This document shows, one piece after another, positions 24,643-32,654 of a stretch of DNA of 64,000 nt. Under the pieces are notes generated by a model. It had not been told where the DNA came from. It did no database searches and saw nothing but the letters and a program-made list of their open reading frames with translations. This DNA is from Zhihengliuella salsuginis (GTDB taxonomy: Bacteria; Actinomycetota; Actinomycetes; Actinomycetales; Micrococcaceae), in the NCBI RefSeq assembly GCF_014651715.1, contig NZ_BMXK01000010.1:62001-126000 (forward strand), read 5' to 3'. Made by a program: the position numbers and the translations under genes. The first letter of the stretch is position 1. Each line of letters opens with the position of its first letter.

Positions 24643-25652
24643 CGGTACAGCTCCGGCTTCTCGTTCAGTTCGATGGCCACTTTCTCTCCGCTGGCCTGGG
24701 CCCGCACGCCGGCTTCGCAGCAGGCCGCGGTCGCGTAGCCGTCCCAGGCGTTGGGGCCGCCGACCTCGCCGCGGCGCGCGGCGTCGATCCACGACTGGAT
24801 TTCGCGGTCGTAGGCGTCGCCGAAGCGCTCCTCGAAGCCGGGCGTCACGTCGCCGCCGACGCGGCCGGCGGTGCGGGTCACCGGGCCGTGGTCGGCACCG
24901 ATGTCGACGATGCCCGACTCGAGGCTGGCCTGCGTGGCGACCTCGTAGCCGAACTGGGCGTTGACGAAGATCTCGACGTCGATCAGGACACCGGAGGCCG
25001 TCTCGAGGAGGACCTGTTGGGGGTCGTGCTGGCCCTCGGGCGCGTTGCGGGAGGCCTTGCCGAGGCGCACCTGGACGGACGTGATCTCCTCGCCGGTCAG
25101 GAAGCGCACGACGTCGAACTCGTGCACCACCGAATCGTTGATGAGCATCTCGTTGGTGAATCCCTCGGGCGTGCCCGGGTTCCGGTGGCGGCAGTGCAGC
25201 ATGAGCAGCTCGCCGAGGTCGCCGCCGGAGATGATCTTCCCGAGCTTGGCGTAGTCGGCGTCGAACCGGCGCATGAAGCCGACCTGGATGCGCTGCCGGC
25301 CCAGCTTCTGCTCGGCCTCGATGACGCGCCAGGACGACTCGGCGTCGGGGGTCAGGGGCTTCTCGCAGAGGATCGGCAGGTCCTGCTCGAGCGCCTCCAG
25401 CAGCGCGTCCTCGTGCAGGAAGCCCGGGGTGGCCAGCAGCACGGCGTCCACCGTGCCGGAGGCGTAGGCCTCGGCGGGGGTGGAGTAGGCCTGCGCGCCG
25501 GGGATCTGGGCGACCGCGCTGCGGGCGCGCTCGGCGTCGATGTCGACGACGGCGCTGACGCGCGCGCCGACGATGCGGGAGTGGATGCGCTCGATGTGGT
25601 CGGCGCCCATGCGTCCGGCGCCGACGACGGCTACTCTCAGGTTGTCAGTCAT
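24639..25652 (-). CDS. iolG: myo-inositol 2-dehydrogenase
   Basis: A 337-residue NAD-dependent dehydrogenase oxidising myo-inositol to 2-keto-myo-inositol, the first catabolic step. VAVVGAGRMGADHIERIHSRIVGARVSAVVDID binds NAD; ILCEKPLTPD carries the catalytic lysine; QVGFMRRFDADYAKLGKIISGGDLGELLMLHCRHRNP and NDSVVHEFDVVRFLTGEEI give the catalytic D and H region. Of five such dehydrogenases in the window, this one lies inside the operon between iolE and the iolH-like gene, so it is the best iolG. The ATG at 25652 follows AAAGG; the longer in-frame start is less likely. Confidence 0.9.
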   Translation of the reverse strand: MTDNLRVAVVGAGRMGADHIERIHSRIVGARVSAVVDIDAERARSAVAQIPGAQAYSTPAEAYASGTVDAVLLATPGFLHEDALLEALEQDLPILCEKPLTPDAESSWRVIEAEQKLGRQRIQVGFMRRFDADYAKLGKIISGGDLGELLMLHCRHRNPGTPEGFTNEMLINDSVVHEFDVVRFLTGEEITSVQVRLGKASRNAPEGQHDPQQVLLETASGVLIDVEIFVNAQFGYEVATQASLESGIVDIGADHGPVTRTAGRVGGDVTPGFEERFGDAYDREIQSWIDAARRGEVGGPNAWDGYATAACCEAGVRAQASGEKVAIELNEKPELYR

Positions 25653-25703
25653 TAGATGCCTTTCGATTGTCGGCACCGCGGACTCGCGGTGCTGCGCTGG
25701 CGG

Positions 25704-26618
25704 CTAGATGCGGGTGCGGGATCCGCAGGAGAGCAGGTAGTTGCGGGTGCGCTGGGCGATCGGCATCGGCACATCGAAACTCGCAACGGGGTACATGTCC
25801 TGCTCGACGATCCCGAAGATGTCGCGGCCGAGGCCCTCGCAGGACTCGACGACCTCGCGCAGGTCCGGCAGGCCGCCCGGCGGCTCCGTCATGACTCCGG
25901 CGGTGTTGGCACCGGCCCACGTCATGTTCTCGGCGCGGACCCGCGCCAGGATGTCCGGGTTGATCTGCTTCAGGTGCAGGTAGCCGATGCGCTCCGGGAA
26001 GCGACGAATGAGGTCGATGCTGCTGGCTCCCCCATACTCGGCGTGCCCCGTGTCCAGGCACAGCGTCAGCAGGCCCGGATCCGTGTCCTCCAGCAGGCGT
26101 TCGATCTCGGCCTGACCTTCCACGTGGGAGTCGGCGTGGGAGTGGAACTGCTGCTGCAGCCCGAACTCCTCGCGCAGCCGGCGGCCCAGCTCGTTGTGCC
26201 CGTCCGTCAGGGACGTCCACTGTTCGGCGTTCAGCTCGCCGGGCTCGACGGCCTCGCCGGTCACGTCGTCGCGCCACATGGCGGGGATGACCACGATGTG
26301 CCCGCCGCCCATGGCGGCCGTGAGCTCGGCGACCTGGCGGGCCGGCTCCCAGGCAGCGTCCCACTGGTCCCTGCCGCGGTGGTAGGCCGTGAACACGGTG
26401 CCCGCCGAGACCTTGAGGTCGCGGGCCTTCAGCTCGTCGGCGAGCCGCGCGGGGTCGGTCGGCAGGTAGCCGTGCGGGCCGAGCTCGATCCACTTGTAGC
26501 CGGACTCGGCGACCTCGTCGAGGAAGCGCTCCCACGGGGTCTGCTTCGGGTCGTCCGGGAACCAGACACCCCACGAGTCCGGCGCGGTGCCGATGATGAC
26601 GGAGCTGTTCTCACTCAT
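25704..26618 (-). CDS. iolE: 2-keto-myo-inositol (inosose) dehydratase
   Basis: A 304-residue TIM-barrel enzyme removing water from 2-keto-myo-inositol to give the diketo intermediate hydrolysed by IolD. GTAPDSWGVWFPDDPKQTPWERFLDEVAESGYKWIELGPHGYLPTD is the classic IolE opening. FHSHADSHVEGQAEIERLLEDTDPGLLTLCLDTGHAEYGG and GYLHLKQINPDILARV hold the metal-binding residues, and GIVEQDMYP closes the barrel. Length is normal. It starts 9 bases after the iolD stop, so it is tightly coupled. Confidence 0.91.
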   Translation of the reverse strand: MSENSSVIIGTAPDSWGVWFPDDPKQTPWERFLDEVAESGYKWIELGPHGYLPTDPARLADELKARDLKVSAGTVFTAYHRGRDQWDAAWEPARQVAELTAAMGGGHIVVIPAMWRDDVTGEAVEPGELNAEQWTSLTDGHNELGRRLREEFGLQQQFHSHADSHVEGQAEIERLLEDTDPGLLTLCLDTGHAEYGGASSIDLIRRFPERIGYLHLKQINPDILARVRAENMTWAGANTAGVMTEPPGGLPDLREVVESCEGLGRDIFGIVEQDMYPVASFDVPMPIAQRTRNYLLSCGSRTRI

Positions 26619-26627
26619 GGTCTCTCC

Positions 26628-28586
26628 TTATGCTTCGCCCGCGCCGCCGCCCAGGAGGGGGCGCTGGCGGGACTTGTGGTCCGTGTACGTCTGGTAGGCC
26701 TGCTGCGTCGAGTCGAGGTCGGAGACCGAGCTGACAGGCACGTCCCACCAGGATTCGGAGCTCGGGGCGTCGATCAGCGGATCGGATTCGACGTGGATGA
26801 CGATGGGCCCGCTGCCCTCCGGCGCCGCCTTGGCCCGGGCGATCGCGCCCTCGAGGTCGGCGATGGCGTCCTCCCCCGGCTCGACCCGGTAGACGGTGGC
26901 GCCCAGCGACTCGGCGTTCGTCGCGAGGTCCACCGGGAGCGTCGCGCCGTCGTCGAACGTGTGGCGCTCGGCGTCGAGCGTGCGGTACTTGGTGCCGAAG
27001 CGCTGGGAGCCCAGGGACTCCGACAGTGCGCCGATCGAGGCGTACCCGTGGTTCTGGATCAGCACCACGATCAGCTTCAGGCCCTCGGCGACGGCCGTGA
27101 CGAGCTCGGTGTGCATCATCAGGTAGGAGCCGTCGCCCACCATCACGACGACGTCGCGCCCGTCGCCGCCGTCCGCCTCGGCGACCGCGGCGCGCTTGAC
27201 GCCCAGGCCGCCGGCGATCTCGTAGCCCATGCAGGAGAACGCGTACTCGACGTGGTAGCCGAACGGATCGGACACGCGCCACATCTTGTGCAGGTCGCCG
27301 GGCAGGGAGCCGGCGGCGCAGATCACGACGTCGGACGCGTCCATCGCGCGGTTCGTTGCCCCGATGATGGCGTTCTGGCTCACGAGCGGGCTGTGCCGCT
27401 GCGCGAACGCCTCATCCACGGTGGCGTCCCAGCGGGCCTTCTCGGCCGCGACGGACTCGCCCAGCTCGACGGAGACCCGGGTCCCGCCGAGGGCCTCGTT
27501 CAGGGCCTCGAGCGCCTTGCGGGCGTCGGCGACGACGGGCAGCGAGGTGCCGTGCTTGTAGGCGTCGATCGGGGCGACGTTGATGTTGACGAACTCGACG
27601 TCCGGGTTCTGGAACGCAGTGCGGGACGCCGTCGTGAAGTCCTCGTAGCGCGTGCCGATGCCGATGATCAGGTCCGCCTCGGCCGCGAGGGCGTTGGCCG
27701 CCGTCGTGCCCGTGGAGCCGATGGCGCCGAGTGCCTGCGGGTGGTCCCAGGCCAGCGAGCCGACGCCCGCCTGCGTCCAGCCCACCGGGATGCCCGTGGA
27801 CTCGGCGAGGGTGCGCAGCGCGTCGGTGGCGAACGCGTACAGGACGCCGCCGCCGGCGACGATCAGGGGCCGCTTGGCCGCGCGGATGCGGCGGGCGGCC
27901 TCGGCGATGTCCTCGGGCTCCGGGGCCGGGCGCCGGATGCGCCACTCGCGCTCGGCGAGGAACTCCTCCGGCACCTCCATGGACTCCGCCTGCACGTCCT
28001 GCGGCAGGGAGATCGTCACGGCGCCGGTCTCCGCCGGGTCCGTCAGCACGCGCAGGCCGTGGGAGAGCGCGGAGAACAGCTGCTCGGGGCGGTTCACCCG
28101 GTCGAAGTACTTGGACAGCGGGCGGAAGGCGTCGTTGACCGTGATGTCGTAGCCGTGCGGGTGCTCGAGCTGCTGCAGGACCGGGTCCGCCGCGCGGGTG
28201 GCGAAGGTGTCCGAGGGCAGCAGGAGGACCGGGAGCCGGTTGGCCGTGGCCAGCGCGGCGCCGGTCAGCAGGTTGGACGAGCCCGGGCCGATCGACGTCG
28301 ACACCGCGAACGTCTGGCGCCGGCGCGTGTGGCGCGCGTAGCCGACCGCCTGGTGGGACTGCGCCTGCTCGTTGCGGCCCTGGTAGTACGGCATGAGCGC
28401 CGGGTCGGCGACCTGGTACTGCTTCAGGGCCTGGCCGACGCCGGCGACGTTGCCGTGGCCGAAGATGCCGAACATGCCCGGGATCAGGCGCTCGCGGTAG
28501 GTGTCGCCGCCCACGCGGTCCACCGTGTACTGCCGGCCGAGGAACTCGACAACGGCTTGCGAGACAGACATGGTGCGCGTGCTCAT
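26628..28586 (-). CDS. iolD: 3D-(3,5/4)-trihydroxycyclohexane-1,2-dione acylhydrolase
   Basis: A 652-residue thiamine-diphosphate enzyme that opens the inositol ring, giving 5-deoxyglucuronate. The N-terminal pyrimidine domain has FGIFGHGNVAGVGQALKQY and the activating glutamate region (RNEQAQSHQAVGYARH). STSIGPGSSNLLTGAALATANRLPVLLLPSD follows. The C-terminal domain has GDGSYLMMHTELVTAVAEGLKLIVVLIQNHGY, the TPP-magnesium motif GDGS...N, and AFSCMGYEIAGGLG. Length matches IolD. The ATG at 28586 overlaps the preceding stop as ATGA. Acetolactate synthase is excluded by the IolD-specific start and the length. Confidence 0.94.
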   Translation of the reverse strand: MSTRTMSVSQAVVEFLGRQYTVDRVGGDTYRERLIPGMFGIFGHGNVAGVGQALKQYQVADPALMPYYQGRNEQAQSHQAVGYARHTRRRQTFAVSTSIGPGSSNLLTGAALATANRLPVLLLPSDTFATRAADPVLQQLEHPHGYDITVNDAFRPLSKYFDRVNRPEQLFSALSHGLRVLTDPAETGAVTISLPQDVQAESMEVPEEFLAEREWRIRRPAPEPEDIAEAARRIRAAKRPLIVAGGGVLYAFATDALRTLAESTGIPVGWTQAGVGSLAWDHPQALGAIGSTGTTAANALAAEADLIIGIGTRYEDFTTASRTAFQNPDVEFVNINVAPIDAYKHGTSLPVVADARKALEALNEALGGTRVSVELGESVAAEKARWDATVDEAFAQRHSPLVSQNAIIGATNRAMDASDVVICAAGSLPGDLHKMWRVSDPFGYHVEYAFSCMGYEIAGGLGVKRAAVAEADGGDGRDVVVMVGDGSYLMMHTELVTAVAEGLKLIVVLIQNHGYASIGALSESLGSQRFGTKYRTLDAERHTFDDGATLPVDLATNAESLGATVYRVEPGEDAIADLEGAIARAKAAPEGSGPIVIHVESDPLIDAPSSESWWDVPVSSVSDLDSTQQAYQTYTDHKSRQRPLLGGGAGEA

Positions 28587-29521
28587 GAGGCGTTCTCCAT
28601 TTCCGATTCGTTCGTCGCCGTGCGGCGCAGCAGCGAGGCTGCCGCGGCCACGGCGCCCTCGACGTCGCCGTCGGCCGGGTAGAGCAGGGTGCGCCCGACG
28701 GTCAGACCCTGGACGCCCGGGAGCGCCAGCGCGGCACCCCAGGAGGCGAAGACCTCGTCCGGATGCGACGAGGGATCGCCGCCGAGGAGGACGGTCGGCA
28801 TGGTCGTCGAGGCCATGACGCGCTCCATCTCCTCCACGACCGGCAGCTTCATCCACTTGTGCGCGCTGCTGGCGCCGAGACCGGAGGCGATGGCCACGGA
28901 CTTGATGACCGCGTCCGGGGTCAGGTCGTTGCGCGCCCGGCCCTCGACCCGCTGGGACAGGAACGGCTCGACCATCGAGATCAGGCCGTGCCCGGTCAGT
29001 TCGTCGATGGCGCGTGCGGTGTCCTCCAGGAGGGAGGCGGTCGCCGGGTCGTCGAAGGCGATGCGCGTGAGCATCTTGCCGCCGTCGGCGCCGAGGTCCG
29101 CGAGGGACTGCGCCGTGTGGCCCGTGAATCGGTCGTCGAACTCGTTGACGAAGCCGGCCAGGCCGCCGCGGTTCATGGAACCGAAGACGAGCTTGCCCTC
29201 GAGCGCGCCGAGCAGCAGCAGGTCGTCCATGATGTCCGGGCTGGCGAGTACGCCGTCGACGGCGGGGTTGGCCAGCGCCTGCTGCATCCGGTCCAGCAGC
29301 TCGCGGCGGTCGTTCATCGCGGTCGGGTTGCCCTGCGCGCTCATCGCGCCGCGGGCGGTGTGGTCGGCGGCCACGATGAAGTTCTGCTCCCCCAGCCGCG
29401 GGCCGGCGTGGCGGCGGCGCGCCTTGGCGGCGCGGGCGACGGCCTGCGGGTCCTCCAGGCGGATGCGGGTCAGGAATTCGTAGCGCCGCGGATCCTCGCG
29501 GTCGATCTCCGGGGTGCTCAT
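28583..29521 (-). CDS. Cgl0159-family (beta/alpha)8 protein, probable class I aldolase of inositol breakdown
   Basis: A 312-residue protein resembling the family named after Corynebacterium glutamicum Cgl0159 (DeoC/LsrF-like aldolase fold). Conserved-looking stretches are NFIVAADHTARGAMSAQG, DGVLASPDIMDDLLLLGALEGKLVFGSMNRGGLAG, HGLISMVEPFLSQRVEGRARNDLTPDAVIKSVAIASGLGASSAHKWMKLPV (a candidate Schiff-base lysine) and PTVLLGGDPSSHPDEVFASWGAALALPGVQGLTVGRTLLYP. It sits between iolC and iolD, overlapping both by ATGA. No IolJ-type class II aldolase or DUF2090 domain is seen here, so this gene is the best candidate for 6-phospho-5-dehydro-2-deoxy-D-gluconate cleavage. That function is inferred. Confidence 0.82.
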   Translation of the reverse strand: MSTPEIDREDPRRYEFLTRIRLEDPQAVARAAKARRRHAGPRLGEQNFIVAADHTARGAMSAQGNPTAMNDRRELLDRMQQALANPAVDGVLASPDIMDDLLLLGALEGKLVFGSMNRGGLAGFVNEFDDRFTGHTAQSLADLGADGGKMLTRIAFDDPATASLLEDTARAIDELTGHGLISMVEPFLSQRVEGRARNDLTPDAVIKSVAIASGLGASSAHKWMKLPVVEEMERVMASTTMPTVLLGGDPSSHPDEVFASWGAALALPGVQGLTVGRTLLYPADGDVEGAVAAAASLLRRTATNESEMENAS

Positions 29522-30558
29522 GCTGAGGCCTCCGTCTCGGGGACGAGGCGGCCGCGCTCGGCGAGCAGGGACACGACCTCGTCGGTGGTGGGCATCGCGT
29601 CGGCGCAGGAGAGCCGGGACGCGACGAGGGCCCCAGCGGCGTTCGCGAAGTCCAGGGTCTGGGCGAGCGGCCAGCCGGCCAGCAGGCCGTGGACGAAAGC
29701 GCCGCCGAACGAGTCTCCGGCGCCGAGGCCGTTGAGGGTCTCGACGGGGACGGGCGCCGACACGACGCGCTCGTTGCGGGTCTTGGCCATGACGCCCTCG
29801 GGGCCGAGCTTCACGACGGCGATCTCGACGCCGGCGTCGAGCAGCCGGTCGGCCTGCTCGTCCGGTGTCCCCTCGCCGACGGCGACGGCGCACTCCTCGT
29901 CGTTGCCGATCGCGACCGTGACGTGCGGCAGGACCTTCGCGACCTGCGTCCGCGCCTCGTCGACGGACTCCCAGAACATCGGCCGGTAGTCGAGATCGAG
30001 TACGGTGTACTGCCCGTCGCGCAGCCCCGTGCGGGGCCGGGCCTCGTGGGCCGCGATGTGCGCCGAAGCGCTCGGCTCCTGGCACAGGCCGGTGACCGTG
30101 GACCAGAAGACGCGGGCGTCGCGGATGGCGTCGACGTCGAGCTCCTCGGCGGCGATCTGCAGGTCCGGGGCCGTCGGGAATCGGCCGTAGAAGTAGAGCG
30201 GAAACTGCTGCTCCTCGGGGAGGATGGCGCAGAACGTGGCCGGCGTCTGCAGTCCTTCGACTCCGGAGACGAAGCGGTCGTCGACACCGAACTTGGCCAG
30301 CTCCCGGTGGAGATACTCCCCGAACGGGTCCTGCCCGGTCCGGGTTACGACGGCGGTCCGATCGCCGTGGCGGGCGGCCGCGACGGCGACGTTCGACGGC
30401 GAACCGCCCAAGTACTTGCCGAAGGACTCGACGCGGTCCAGCGTCCTGCCGACGTCATTGGGGTAGATGTCGACGCTGATGCGTCCCATCGTCAAGAGGT
30501 CGAAGCTCACTTCGTCCCGCCTTCCTTCCAAGTTCCGGTAGATCAGGCTCTCAGCCAT
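29518..30558 (-). CDS. iolC: 5-dehydro-2-deoxygluconokinase
   Basis: A 346-residue PfkB/ribokinase-family kinase phosphorylating 2-deoxy-5-keto-D-gluconate. FDLLTMGRISVDIYPNDVGRTLDRVESFGKYLGGSPSNVAVAAARHG is the typical IolC start. Further marks are DLDYRPMFW, VAIGNDEECAVAVG, VVKLGPEGVMAKT and the catalytic GLGAGDSFGGAFVHGLLAGW. It contains only the kinase domain; the C-terminal DUF2090 aldolase domain found in some IolC proteins is absent. The ATG at 30558 (MAESLIYRN) is favoured; an upstream in-frame start would extend toward the operator region. It is the first gene of the long iol operon. Confidence 0.92.
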   Translation of the reverse strand: MAESLIYRNLEGRRDEVSFDLLTMGRISVDIYPNDVGRTLDRVESFGKYLGGSPSNVAVAAARHGDRTAVVTRTGQDPFGEYLHRELAKFGVDDRFVSGVEGLQTPATFCAILPEEQQFPLYFYGRFPTAPDLQIAAEELDVDAIRDARVFWSTVTGLCQEPSASAHIAAHEARPRTGLRDGQYTVLDLDYRPMFWESVDEARTQVAKVLPHVTVAIGNDEECAVAVGEGTPDEQADRLLDAGVEIAVVKLGPEGVMAKTRNERVVSAPVPVETLNGLGAGDSFGGAFVHGLLAGWPLAQTLDFANAAGALVASRLSCADAMPTTDEVVSLLAERGRLVPETEASA

Positions 30559-30597
30559 TGTGATGCCTGTCACTGAATACTCTGCTACGAACAACTA

Positions 30598-30607
30598 TGT
30601 CCTGTCA
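30598..30607. promoter_or_regulatory. iol operator site 3
   Basis: TGTCCTGTCA is the exact reverse complement of operator site 2 (TGACAGGACA). It overlaps a TTGACA hexamer on the minus strand at 30603-30608 that may be the -35 box of the iolC operon. The matching -10 box is unclear. It lies 40 bases upstream of the iolC start. Confidence 0.6.
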
Positions 30608-30613
30608 AATGCT

Positions 30614-30623
30614 TGTCAGGACA
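30614..30623. promoter_or_regulatory. iol operator site 4
   Basis: TGTCAGGACA has its centre 16 bases from site 3. The paired arrangement at the largest inositol operon suggests cooperative binding of the GntR regulator. It differs from the recalled IolR consensus at one position. Confidence 0.6.
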
Positions 30624-30644
30624 ATGAAACAATCAGTGATTGCT

Positions 30645-30675
30645 GGCCGCCCCACCGGCTCTCGGCGGGGCGGCC
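30645..30675 (-). terminator. Terminator of the iolT-tautomerase unit
   Basis: GGCCGCCCC (30645-30653) pairs with GGGGCGGCC (30667-30675), with an inner CCG/CGG pair near the loop. It begins 4 bases after the tautomerase stop codon on the minus strand and separates this unit from the iolC promoter. Confidence 0.7.
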
Positions 30676-30679
30676 GCAC

Positions 30680-31093
30680 TCAACCCGCCGAGGAGCCCGG
30701 GACCGCCAGCTCGCCGGTGAGGTACTGCGCCCGGCCGAAACCGAACGACCAGTCCTCCGGCCCGTTCTCGACGTAGCCGAGGAAGACATCCTCGCCGGCG
30801 ACGCCAATGCGCTCGAGGGAGGCGGCGACGCCGTCGTACAACGCCTGCTTGGCCGCCCGGTCGCGACCGCGCTGGGTGAAGATCTGGATCATCACCACGG
30901 ACTCGCTCCGCTCGAACCCGAGACCGGCGTCCTGGGCGACGATGCGCCCTGCTGGATGCTCGGTGACGATGTGGAAATAGTCGCGCTCCGGGATCTTGTA
31001 GGCGTCGACGATCGCGTCGTGCACGGCACGGCTGATCTCGCCGACCTCCTCGTCGGAGCGCTGACCGGTCAGGTCGATTCTCACGAGTGGCAT
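30680..31093 (-). CDS. Tautomerase-family protein (MIF/4-OT superfamily)
   Basis: A 137-residue protein starting MPLVRIDL, so that processing would expose an N-terminal proline, the catalytic base of tautomerases. RDYFHIVTEHPAGRIVAQDAGLGFERSESVVMIQIFTQRGRDRAAKQALYDGVAASLERIGVAGEDVFLGYVENGPEDWSFGFGRAQY is typical of the larger, fused-type tautomerases related to cis-CaaD and malonate-semialdehyde decarboxylase-like folds. It starts 4 bases after the transporter stop, so it is co-transcribed with iolT. A role in tautomerising an inositol-derived keto compound is inferred. A terminator follows. Confidence 0.83.
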   Translation of the reverse strand: MPLVRIDLTGQRSDEEVGEISRAVHDAIVDAYKIPERDYFHIVTEHPAGRIVAQDAGLGFERSESVVMIQIFTQRGRDRAAKQALYDGVAASLERIGVAGEDVFLGYVENGPEDWSFGFGRAQYLTGELAVPGSSAG

Positions 31094-31097
31094 GGCC

Positions 31098-32561
31098 CTA
31101 CTCCTTCCCCGCCTTGAGGTGGTGCAGGAAGATCTCGCCGGTCTGCACGTCTTCCTCGACCTTCTCCAGGGTGACGCCGCGCGTCTCGGGGACCTGCGTC
31201 TTGACGAAGATGATGGCCAGGACGCCGAGCCCGGCGAACATGAAGAAGGTTCCGGTGATGCCGATGCCGTCGACGAGCGTCGGGAAGTAGAGGCCGAGGA
31301 ACGCGTTGGCGATCCAGAGGCAGAACACGGAGACGCCCATGCCGAAGGCGCGCACCCGCAACGGGAAGATTTCCGACAGCAGGACCCAGACGGCGATGTT
31401 GAGGAACGTCTGCATCGATCCGACGAACGCGACCACGAGCAGGAGGATGACCCACGGACGGGCCGGATTCCCCTCGGCGAGGACGAGCGAGAAGATGCCG
31501 ATCAACACGTGACACACGGTGGTCAGGCTGAAGCCGATCAGGAGGGTCTTGCGGCGGTCCATGGTCTGCATCAGCCGCAGGGCGATGAGCCCGCCGACAA
31601 CGGCGATGACACCGGGAGCGATGTTGGCCACCAGGGCCATCTTCTCGGCGAAACCGGACTCGACCAGAACCGTCTGGCCGTAGTACATGATCGAGTTGAT
31701 GCCGGTGAACTGCTGGAAGACGCCGATGCCGATGCCGACCAGCAGGATGCGGACGAACCACTTGTTCTTCAGGGCGCCGAAGCCCTCATTGACAGAACGC
31801 TCGTCCTTGGCGGCCGACTGCCGGATGTCATCCAGTTCAGCCTGGGCGCGATCGGACGAACGGACCGTGCGCAACACGGCCTCGGCCCCGTCGATGTCAC
31901 CGCGGGCCACCAGCCAGCGCGGGGACTCCGGCATGCGCAGCATGCCGGCGAACAGCGCGATGGCCGGCAGCGCGGCCACAGCGAACATGATGCGCCAGAC
32001 GCCGTCGATGTCGCCCCAGACGTTGCCGATGATGGCGTTGATGATGAACGCGGCCAGCTGGCCGATGACGATCATCAGTTCGTTGCGGCCCGCCAGCGCG
32101 CCGCGGATCTCGTACGGGGCCAGCTCGGCAAGGAAGACGGGAACCACCGTGGAGGCGCCGCCCACGGCGAGACCCAGGATGATGCGGCCGACGACCAGGA
32201 CGGAGAACCCGGGCGCGAACACGACACACATGGCGCCGATGAAGAAGAAGACGGCCAGCAGGAGAATCGTCCGGCGGCGCCCCCAGGAGTCGGAGATGCG
32301 CCCGCCGAGCATCGCGCCGATCGCGGCGGCGAAAAGCAGGGAAGACGTCACGACGCCCTCGGTGAAGGCTGTCAGGCCGAGCTCCGCCGACATCGGCCGC
32401 AGAGCACCGTTGATGACGCCGGTGTCATAGCCGAACAGCAGACCGCCGAAGGTCGCGATCAAGGCGACCATGCCCAGCTTCTTGCGGTGCGGACCGGACG
32501 TCAGCGGTGGCAGCCCCGCGGGAGCGCCGCCGGAAGCGGCGAACGGGTTGTGGGAACTCAT
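31098..32561 (-). CDS. Sugar-porter MFS transporter, IolT-type myo-inositol:H+ symporter
   Basis: A 487-residue, 12-helix sugar porter. Family marks are GGLLFGYDTGVINGAL in helix 1, GRISDSWGRRRTILL, GRIILGLAVGGASTVVPVFLAELAPYEIRGAL, PESPRWLVARGD, FQQFTGINSIMYYG in helix 7, DRRKTLLIGFS and the PETRGVTLE end. These match bacterial inositol transporters IolT1/IolT2 closely; glucose or fructose may also be carried. The ATG at 32561 has a strong AAGGAG site. Its promoter overlaps an iol operator, and it is divergent from the LacI gene, supporting inositol control. The tautomerase gene follows in the same unit. Confidence 0.88.
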   Translation of the reverse strand: MSSHNPFAASGGAPAGLPPLTSGPHRKKLGMVALIATFGGLLFGYDTGVINGALRPMSAELGLTAFTEGVVTSSLLFAAAIGAMLGGRISDSWGRRRTILLLAVFFFIGAMCVVFAPGFSVLVVGRIILGLAVGGASTVVPVFLAELAPYEIRGALAGRNELMIVIGQLAAFIINAIIGNVWGDIDGVWRIMFAVAALPAIALFAGMLRMPESPRWLVARGDIDGAEAVLRTVRSSDRAQAELDDIRQSAAKDERSVNEGFGALKNKWFVRILLVGIGIGVFQQFTGINSIMYYGQTVLVESGFAEKMALVANIAPGVIAVVGGLIALRLMQTMDRRKTLLIGFSLTTVCHVLIGIFSLVLAEGNPARPWVILLLVVAFVGSMQTFLNIAVWVLLSEIFPLRVRAFGMGVSVFCLWIANAFLGLYFPTLVDGIGITGTFFMFAGLGVLAIIFVKTQVPETRGVTLEKVEEDVQTGEIFLHHLKAGKE

Positions 32562-32604
32562 GCAAGACTCCTTCATCCAGCTCTATTGTGATCCGTGTCT
32601 CACC

Positions 32605-32633
32605 AGACTAACGCGCGAAAGGTAGTTTGTCAG
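32605..32633 (-). promoter_or_regulatory. Promoter of the iolT-tautomerase unit
   Basis: On the minus strand CTGACA (32628-32633) and TAGTCT (32605-32610) are separated by exactly 17 bases. The -35 box lies inside operator site 5. The leader is about 40 bases. Confidence 0.6.
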
Positions 32634-32654
32634 GTCATATGTACATCTTTAACT
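32627..32654 (+). promoter_or_regulatory. Promoter of the LacI regulator gene
   Basis: TTGTCA (32627-32632) followed after 16-17 bases by TTAACT or TAACTA (32649-32655) is a plausible promoter. Its -35 box overlaps operator site 5 and the -35 box of the opposing iolT promoter. A GC hairpin, TTCCC-GGGG-CA-CCCC-GT-GGGAA (32661-32682), lies just before the ATG. Confidence 0.45.
32628..32637. promoter_or_regulatory. iol operator site 5
   Basis: TGTCAGGTCA (reverse complement TGACCTGACA) resembles sites 1-4 with one further change. It covers the -35 boxes of both the iolT and the LacI promoter, so one bound repressor could silence both. Confidence 0.5.

Noticed and set aside
25656-28682. A 1008-codon open frame on the plus strand over iolD and iolE
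   Set aside because: It lies opposite well-recognised genes; its translation is Arg/Val/Asp/Gly-rich without domains. Long antisense frames are expected in GC-rich DNA.
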